8,143 nt of DNA from Planctomycetota bacterium (GTDB lineage Bacteria > Planctomycetota > Planctomycetia > Pirellulales > Pirellulaceae): positions 1 through 8,143 of the forward strand of contig JAHWKS010000191.1 in assembly GCA_019347795.1 (NCBI GenBank), read 5' to 3'. Under the pieces are notes generated by a model. The model searched no databases, was not told where the DNA came from, and worked only from the letters and a program-made list of their open reading frames with translations. The translations under genes and the position numbers were made by a program. Below are positions 1-4,196 of the stretch, one piece after another (position 1 is the first letter of the stretch; the number at the start of each line of letters is the position of its first letter).

Positions 1-1020
1 CGCTTCGCCGGCCGATTGGGAGCGATCGTTCGCCCGGCCGGGAAGCTGAAACGAGACGATGCCGCTGGCGTGGTCCGGGTCGCGGCGGCTGACGATCACC
101 GCCCCCGCCTCTTCCAGGCGACGACAGGCGTGATCCGTCACCGCCAACACCCGCTCGGCGACGGGCGAGGCGTCCGGGCCGACTCCGGCCTTTGTTAGCA
201 AGTCGAGGCTGGCGCCCAGCCCCGCGACGCCCACCATGTTTTGAGAGCCGCCCTCGTACCGCGCCGCCTCCGGGCGCAGCGAAAGCTCGATGTGCGAGTA
301 ATCGGTCCAGTGCCGCACACTGTGCCAGCCGACGTTCATCGGACGCAGCCGCTCCAGATGCTCGCGCCGCACAAAGAAGACGCCGGCCCCCTCGGGACCG
401 AGCAGCCACTTATGCCCGTCGGCGGCGATGAAATCGACTCCATCACGGCGCACATCCAGTGGGAAAACCCCCAGTCCCTGGATCGCGTCGAGGAAGAAGA
501 GGGCGCCGCGGTCGTGGATCATCCGCGCCGCCTCTCGCACGTCGATCCGCCAGCCGCTGGCGAAGCCGACCCAGCTCAGCGAGACGATCCGCGTCCGCTC
601 GTCGCACGCCTCCGCCACGCGATCGAGATCGACAACACCCTCCGGCGCCTCAACCCGCCGCGTTTCCACGCCTCGCGCCGCAAGATTCATCCAGGGATAC
701 TGGTTCGTGGGGAACTCGTTCGCGAGTGTGACCACATTGTCGCCTGGCTCCCAGGGGAACCCCTCCGCGACGAAGTTCACGCCGGCCGTGGTATTTGCGA
801 TGAGGGCGATCTCCTCCGGCGCGGCGGCGATCATGGCGGCCGCGGCTTTTCGGACTTCCTCAACCCGCGCCGCCCACCGCGGCCAAACGGTGTCCCCATC
901 TTCGGCCGCTTCCCGCGACCAGGCGGCGATGGCCTCGGCCGCCGGCGCGGGGATCGGCGCCACGGCCGCGTGATCAAAATACGTCCACCTGCGGACAACC
1001 GGCATCTCGCTGCGAAACAT
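1..1020 (-). CDS. Class-V aminotransferase-fold PLP-dependent enzyme (cysteine desulfurase/isopenicillin-N-epimerase-like), C-terminus cut by window edge
   Basis: Read leftward from an ATG at 1018-1020, the frame stays open for 340 codons to the window edge, so the C-terminus and stop are missing. The N-terminus has the RRWTYFDHAAVAPIP block typical of fold-type I class-V enzymes, which is followed by ANTTAG around residues 76-80. FLDAIQGLG (residues 177-184) carries the Asp expected to pair with the pyridine nitrogen, and ADGHKWLLGP places the Schiff-base lysine at K204. RYEGGSQN (254-261) is the late class-V signature. Such enzymes act in the cytoplasm as cysteine desulfurases, selenocysteine lyases, epimerases or transaminases. 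The catalytic-loop cysteine that would identify a desulfurase (SufS type) would lie beyond the edge, so the substrate is open. There is no clear Shine-Dalgarno before the ATG; M6 (1005) is an alternative start. The preceding csbD-like gene has its own terminator, so this gene is probably transcribed separately. Family call is firm; reaction is not. Confidence 0.9.
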   Translation of the reverse strand, partial: MFRSEMPVVRRWTYFDHAAVAPIPAPAAEAIAAWSREAAEDGDTVWPRWAARVEEVRKAAAAMIAAAPEEIALIANTTAGVNFVAEGFPWEPGDNVVTLANEFPTNQYPWMNLAARGVETRRVEAPEGVVDLDRVAEACDERTRIVSLSWVGFASGWRIDVREAARMIHDRGALFFLDAIQGLGVFPLDVRRDGVDFIAADGHKWLLGPEGAGVFFVRREHLERLRPMNVGWHSVRHWTDYSHIELSLRPEAARYEGGSQNMVGVAGLGASLDLLTKAGVGPDASPVAERVLAVTDHACRRLEEAGAVIVSRRDPDHASGIVSFQLPGRANDRSQSAGEA

Positions 1021-1040
1021 GGCGCTCGATTGGGGAGGCG

Positions 1041-1070
1041 AAAAAAGAAGCCGCCCGGGAAAGGCGGCTT
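1041..1070 (-). terminator. Rho-independent terminator of the CsbD-family gene
   Basis: An 8-bp perfect stem pairs 1048-1055 (AAGCCGCC) with 1063-1070 (GGCGGCTT) around a 7-nt loop. On the minus strand it is followed by C and six T residues (1041-1047). It lies between the csbD-like stop (1118) and the aminotransferase start (1020), so it ends the csbD-like transcript before the next gene. Confidence 0.85.
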
Positions 1071-1117
1071 AGCTTTGCTTTCGACAGCGCGGGTCGCTTC
1101 GCCGAGCCGGCGCCATT

Positions 1118-1315
1118 CTACAGCGTGCGCGCGAAGGCGTCCAATTCCTTCTCCGCCTGCTCCTTCTCATAGCCATACCGGTCCTGAAGCCGGCCGGCCA
1201 GCTCCTCGCGTTTGCCGTTGATGTTCTCCAGGTCATCGTCCGTCAGCTTTCCCCACTTCTGCCGGACACGCCCTTTCAACTGCTTCCAGTTGCCTTCCAC
1301 CTGATCCCAGTTCAT
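1118..1315 (-). CDS. CsbD/YjbJ-family stress-response protein
   Basis: This is a 65-residue hydrophilic protein. The GNWKQLKGRVRQKWGKLTDDD block (residues 8-28), the NGKREELAGRLQDRYGYEKEQAEKE stretch that follows, and the overall length match the CsbD family, and it is especially close to E. coli YjbJ as I remember it. CsbD proteins are abundant small cytoplasmic proteins induced by general stress (the SigB regulon in Bacillus, stationary phase and osmotic stress in enterobacteria); their molecular function is unknown. The start at 1315 was chosen because AGGAG sits about 7 bases upstream and because the family begins with MN. An in-frame ATG at 1375 would add a 20-residue low-complexity leader and lacks support. 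The gene has its own terminator downstream and lies divergently from ssrA across roughly 200 bases, so it is probably monocistronic. I could not pick out a convincing promoter for it. Confidence 0.93.
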   Translation of the reverse strand: MNWDQVEGNWKQLKGRVRQKWGKLTDDDLENINGKREELAGRLQDRYGYEKEQAEKELDAFARTL

Positions 1316-1450
1316 CGCTCTTCTCCTATGTGGATTGAAAACAGGAGTCACGGCACCCGCTCCTGCCCCAGGCATAAACGGTGCACACGGCGCGCCAATT
1401 TTCGACTGCGCGATGTTCCGGTGGTTTTCCCTGAACTTTTTCGCCGTCTA

Positions 1451-1479
1451 TTCCGTCTTAAGGGAGGACGCCCTATAAT
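1451..1479 (+). promoter_or_regulatory. Probable sigma-70-type promoter of ssrA
   Basis: A perfect TATAAT lies at 1474-1479. A weak -35 candidate, TTCCGT (1451-1456), sits 17 bases upstream and matches the consensus only at its first two positions. Initiation would fall near 1486, about 28 bases before the mature tmRNA 5' end, leaving a short leader for RNase P to remove. The -10 call is good; the -35 call is tentative. Confidence 0.6.
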
Positions 1480-1514
1480 TTGACGAAGGGTGAGTGCGTC
1501 CTTTCTTCTCTTCC

Positions 1515-1874
1515 GGGGGCGATCTGGATTCGACCGGGCGCCTGGAAGCGAAAGTTGCGAGCCGTGGTTGGTCGGAGGCCACGTTAAAAGCTGACCACAC
1601 TTTTATCTGCCGAAGGTAACTTCGCAATGGCGGCCTAACTAAGGCTGCCCCGGCTGCGGACTTTAGTCGGAGAGGTCCAAAAGCCGGTCGCCAAATCCGA
1701 CTCGCTCAGATTCATGCCGGAAACGGTCTGAGTTAAAACAACGTCTCTGGCTAGCCCGTCGCGGACCTCGCCGGTGAGGGCCGCAGCGGGCGAACCTCAA
1801 AACGCCGGCTACGCCCGTAGACGCTTTCGCGGAAACGCCGCGGGACGCGGGTTCAATTCCCGCCGCCTCCACTA
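1515..1874 (+). ncRNA. ssrA: Transfer-messenger RNA (tmRNA), one-piece
   Basis: tmRNA rescues stalled ribosomes in trans-translation with SmpB: alanine-charged, it enters the A site and supplies a short reading frame for a degradation tag. The 5' end GGGGGCG (1515-1521) pairs with CGCCTCC (1864-1870) to form the acceptor stem, and the conserved CTGGATTCGAC follows the 5' strand. The 3' half has a T arm GCGGG/CCCGC (1847-1851, 1859-1863) with loop TTCAATT. The tag frame begins at the resume codon GCC (1609-1611) and reads AEGNFAMAA, then TAA (1636-1638). With the charged alanine the tag would be AAEGNFAMAA. The mature genomic end is the discriminator A1871. The next three bases are CTA, not CCA, so the tail must be added by nucleotidyltransferase; I include them to mark where CCA would be. 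Uninterrupted order of the tRNA-like halves shows a standard, non-permuted gene. smpB is not in the window. Confidence 0.97.
1609..1638 (+). other. ssrA: tmRNA proteolysis-tag reading frame (AEGNFAMAA, stop)
   Basis: Nine codons from GCC at 1609 to GCC at 1635 are followed by TAA. Tags mark the protein for ClpXP and related proteases through a C-terminal hydrophobic-Ala-Ala. Here that end is Met-Ala-Ala instead of the usual Leu-Ala-Ala. The position just after the pseudoknot-forming segment, and the resemblance to the AEENFALAA-type tag I recall for planctomycetes, support this frame over the other two. Confidence 0.88.
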
Positions 1875-1875
1875 T

Positions 1876-1911
1876 GGCCAATCTGCGAGTTGATCGCAAG
1901 TTGGCCTTTTT
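1876..1911 (+). terminator. Rho-independent terminator of ssrA
   Basis: GGCCAA (1876-1881) pairs with TTGGCC (1901-1906), and an inner stem TGCGA (1884-1888) pairs with TCGCA (1894-1898) around loop GTTGA. The two stems are joined by one T-G wobble and one C/A mismatch, giving about 13 stacked positions. Five T residues follow (1907-1911). It starts 4 bases after the CTA that replaces CCA, so the transcript ends close to the mature 3' end. Confidence 0.88.
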
Positions 1912-2284
1912 CATGCGCTTACAGCAAAATGCGGGTGTTTTCGAGGAGAGCGGCGTCGTAATCGCCGTCGCGCCGGGGGATGGGCATGTCGTTGTCTTTT
2001 ACGATAACGCGGTCATGGCGGCGCCTGTGTTGGTTCCGGTGGGGATCCCGAGGTGGCGCGGCGCGAAACCGCAAGCGGATCTCCGGATGACTTTCGCTCA
2101 TTCGCGGGGTTCTTCGCGGGCGTGTCGTACGGCGTGGCGCCGGAGTCGCAGGAGGAGCATCGCCGCATCGCGGAGGACGTGGGGCAGAAACCCGGGAACC
2201 AGGGAGTGCGAATCAACGGAAACCTGCTCGCCGAGGCGGAAGTCGGCCGGACGATCCTGTGGCGGGAGCTCTTCTCCCAGATTG
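1912..2284. other. 373-base stretch with no assignable gene
   Basis: The stretch lies between the ssrA terminator and the stop of the MFS gene. On the plus strand a frame opens with GTG at 2053 and has G/C-rich third positions to about 2284, but it then runs antisense through the MFS C-terminus. A second plus frame (1874 to about 2090) overlaps the ssrA terminator. On the minus strand a frame ending at 1919 closes with a plausible-looking MPIPRRDGDYDAALLENTR tail but has no Shine-Dalgarno or recognisable upstream domain, and another minus frame ends at 2098. I recognise none of these products. A small 5-bp hairpin (GGGAG 2264-2268, CTCCC 2274-2278) follows the MFS stop without a T tract, so it is at best a weak terminator. 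The region may be non-coding or a decayed gene. Confidence 0.5.
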
Positions 2285-3682
2285 TTAATCGCCCGCGGGC
2301 GCTGCCTCGCCGCGCATCTCCTGCGTCGCCGGTTGCCGCGGGAAGGCCGTGGCGAAGAGCACCAGCGCCGCGGCGGCGATGAGCGCGGAGGTGAGCCAGA
2401 TCCCCGGCCAGTCGCGCACCTCGACATTGCCCTCGAAAGTGGTGTACTCCACCAGCCCCGCGGTCGCAGCCACGCCGAACGACTCGCGCAGCGTCGGCCC
2501 GCCGACGCCCGTGGTGAAGAGTTTTCCAGTCCAGCCACCGACCAGTCCGCCGAGGAAGAACCCGAATCCAAGAATGCAGGTGCCGTAGAGCGTTTGCATG
2601 CTTCCGCGGAGGTCCTTTTTGATTACGTTGTCGATGTACATGAATGCCGCCGCCAAAAAGCAGCCGAAGCAAAAGCCGTGCAGGGCCTGCCCGACTACCG
2701 CCAATCCGAGCCTTGCGGCAAACGGAATCTCGAAGGCGAATACTGCCGCAAGGATTAGGCACCGCGCTGTGTACGCGAGCGCTCCAACTAACATCACCGG
2801 CTTAAACCCGAGGCGGACGATTGCCAGACCCACGCCGGCCATCACAGCCACCTCGCAGATTTGGCCGATCGAGGCGATACGTTGTTCGGCTGCGGTTTCC
2901 CAGCCGCCGCTGCGTAGGATTTCTCGGAGGAACGGGCTATTCCACGTAAAGAAGAACTGATGTGCGATGGCGATCAACAGCGTTGTGACCAGCAATATGA
3001 ATAGATTCCAGCGGGTGAAAAACGCTTTCATGACCGCCCCGGGTGCGAAATCACGAGCCTTGCCCGGCTGCGGCGGAGTGTGTGGCAGGCTGAGGGAGTA
3101 CAAGCCCATCGCCACACCCGTCGCCCCGGCGAGCATGAATCCCAGGCCCCGCCCAATGTCTCGCTCGTTACCTTCCAGGCCAGCTAGCCAGACCATCTCT
3201 ATCCACCACGCCGGCAAAACGAAGCCGATCGTCCCCCAAAGCCGAATTAGCGGAAACTCGCGGTCCGAATTCCGCAAGTGGTGAAATGCGAGCGCGTTGG
3301 TAAGCATCATCGTCGGTACGTAAAGCACCGAATAAACAGCGCCCAACCCAATAACGATCCACACATTCGTTTGCGTAAAGAGCAACAACATCAAAAGGCC
3401 GCCCACGATGTGGCAGACCGCCAGCACGCGCTCGGTCGCAAAGAAACGATCGATCAACTGCCCGAAGAGAAAGGGCGTCAGGATTGGTCCCAACGCCAAG
3501 GCAGTGCCAAAAAACCCGACCTGATAGGCCGTGAACCCCAGCGCATTCTGAACATAAAGAGACGCGATGGGAAAATAGCAGCCCTGGATGAAGTACTGCA
3601 GGAACATCATCAGGCAGAGCCGCCACCGCAGCGGCCGCGCCGTCCGATCCCCCAGCGGCGAAGCAAGCGTTTCAGCAGACAT
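2285..3682 (-). CDS. MFS transporter, NupG-like nucleoside:H+ symporter family
   Basis: This is a 465-residue, very hydrophobic protein with about 12 predicted membrane helices, so it sits in the inner membrane. The first helix, LMMFLQYFIQGCYFPIASLY, and IRLWGTIGF (WGTIGF at residues 149-154) are the patterns I associate with the NupG/Nuc_H_symport branch of the major facilitator superfamily, which imports nucleosides with protons. The polar segment at about residues 200-217 fits the central cytoplasmic loop between the two six-helix halves. A loop of about 35 residues before the last helix (GKLFTTGVGGPTLRESF onward) is longer than minimal. I prefer the ATG at 3682 because family members start shortly before helix 1. 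An in-frame ATG at 3724 adds 14 residues but overlaps a possible promoter -10; neither start has a good Shine-Dalgarno. It lies 90 bases downstream of mazG on the same strand. The exact substrate is inferred from family resemblance only. Confidence 0.85.
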   Translation of the reverse strand: MSAETLASPLGDRTARPLRWRLCLMMFLQYFIQGCYFPIASLYVQNALGFTAYQVGFFGTALALGPILTPFLFGQLIDRFFATERVLAVCHIVGGLLMLLLFTQTNVWIVIGLGAVYSVLYVPTMMLTNALAFHHLRNSDREFPLIRLWGTIGFVLPAWWIEMVWLAGLEGNERDIGRGLGFMLAGATGVAMGLYSLSLPHTPPQPGKARDFAPGAVMKAFFTRWNLFILLVTTLLIAIAHQFFFTWNSPFLREILRSGGWETAAEQRIASIGQICEVAVMAGVGLAIVRLGFKPVMLVGALAYTARCLILAAVFAFEIPFAARLGLAVVGQALHGFCFGCFLAAAFMYIDNVIKKDLRGSMQTLYGTCILGFGFFLGGLVGGWTGKLFTTGVGGPTLRESFGVAATAGLVEYTTFEGNVEVRDWPGIWLTSALIAAAALVLFATAFPRQPATQEMRGEAAPAGD

Positions 3683-3722
3683 TACCCAAGGCGCCCAGGA
3701 GCCGGAGAAGCGAAGTTGCCCC

Positions 3723-3750
3723 ATCGTAGCGGATGACGACGGCCGTGCAA
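3723..3750 (-). promoter_or_regulatory. Possible sigma-70-like promoter before the MFS gene
   Basis: On the minus strand TTGCAC (3750-3745) is followed after 16 bases by TACGAT (3728-3723). Initiation would fall between the two candidate MFS starts, which would favour the 3682 start. The -35 matches only its TTG half, so chance is a real alternative. Confidence 0.25.
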
Positions 3751-3772
3751 GCGCGCCGCAACCGGCGCCGTG

Positions 3773-4093
3773 TTACGGCTTCTGCTCGTCGGGGCAGATG
3801 CAGACGAGCTGGCCGCAGCCGGGGCAGCCGGCGCCGTACTTGCGGCGGACCGCCTCGCTCAGATCGATGCCTGCCACGTTGGCGATGGTGGCCAGCCACG
3901 CCAGCACGTCGGCGAACTCCTCCAGGAGGTTCTCCTGATCGTTCTTCCGCAGCGCGGAGGCCAGCTCCCCGACTTCCTCCATCAGCCACATGAACGTGCC
4001 GTCCACGCCGCGGGCGATGTCCTTCTCATAGTACATCTCGCGGATCAACCGCTGAAAATCGGCAAGAGAAATGTCGGAGGTTTCTTTCGGCAT
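3773..4093 (-). CDS. MazG-type nucleotide pyrophosphohydrolase with Cys-rich C-terminal tail
   Basis: This 106-residue cytoplasmic protein fits the all-alpha MazG-like fold, which hydrolyses nucleoside triphosphates to monophosphate and pyrophosphate and is used in cleansing nucleotide pools. The metal-binding motif EExxE is at residues 39-43 (LMEEVGELASAL), and the second acidic motif ExxD is at 59-62 (EEFADVLAWL). Both Mg-binding halves are present, so activity is expected. After the fold comes CPGCGQLVCICP, with cysteines at 90, 93, 98 and 100 (CxxC-x4-CxC), which probably binds zinc. The single-domain length matches short MazG-like proteins and not the two-domain E. coli MazG. The ATG at 4093 is supported by GGAG (4101-4104) 7 bases upstream. 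The gene is co-directional with the TPR gene (103 bases upstream, containing a large inverted repeat) and the MFS transporter (90 bases downstream). A link to nucleoside uptake through the transporter is inference. The preferred substrate cannot be read from sequence. Confidence 0.9.
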   Translation of the reverse strand: MPKETSDISLADFQRLIREMYYEKDIARGVDGTFMWLMEEVGELASALRKNDQENLLEEFADVLAWLATIANVAGIDLSEAVRRKYGAGCPGCGQLVCICPDEQKP

Positions 4094-4117
4094 GGATCAG
4101 CTCCGTCGCACACGTTT

Positions 4118-4187
4118 AACCGCGGCCCAGCGGGCCGCGCGAGCGGAGCCGATGGATACTGCTACGCGCGGCCCGCTGGCCGCGGTT
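4118..4187. repeat. Large GC-rich inverted repeat between the TPR gene and mazG
   Basis: The left arm (4118-4141, beginning AACCGCGGCC) and right arm (4165-4187, ending GGCCGCGGTT) are reverse complements over 23 bp with a single extra C in the left arm. They flank a 23-base loop (4142-4164). The element fits into the 103-base gap between the TPR stop (4197) and the mazG Shine-Dalgarno (4101-4104). No T tract follows either arm, so it is not a classical intrinsic terminator. It could be a transcript-stabilising or attenuating hairpin, or a REP-like dispersed element. Confidence 0.85.
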
Positions 4188-4196
4188 CAACAATTA

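Noticed and set aside
241..1221. 326-codon plus-strand open frame
   Set aside because: It is antisense to the aminotransferase gene, with Arg/Pro-rich low-complexity translation; a G+C-rich shadow.
1316..1375. 20-residue N-terminal extension of the CsbD-family protein
   Set aside because: The Shine-Dalgarno and the family start (MN) both point to 1315; the extension reads through the untranslated leader.
1414..1419. GGAAC on the minus strand as an ECF-type -35 for the csbD-like gene
   Set aside because: No fitting -10 at 16-17 bases; only a GTC at a spacing of 8 bases.
1515..2284. Genomic island inserted at ssrA
   Set aside because: No integrase, direct repeat or mobile gene is visible; the downstream genes look like normal chromosomal ones.
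1874..2758. 294-codon plus-strand open frame after ssrA
   Set aside because: Its start overlaps the ssrA terminator and it runs antisense through the MFS gene; the Arg/Ser/Glu-rich translation matches no family I know.
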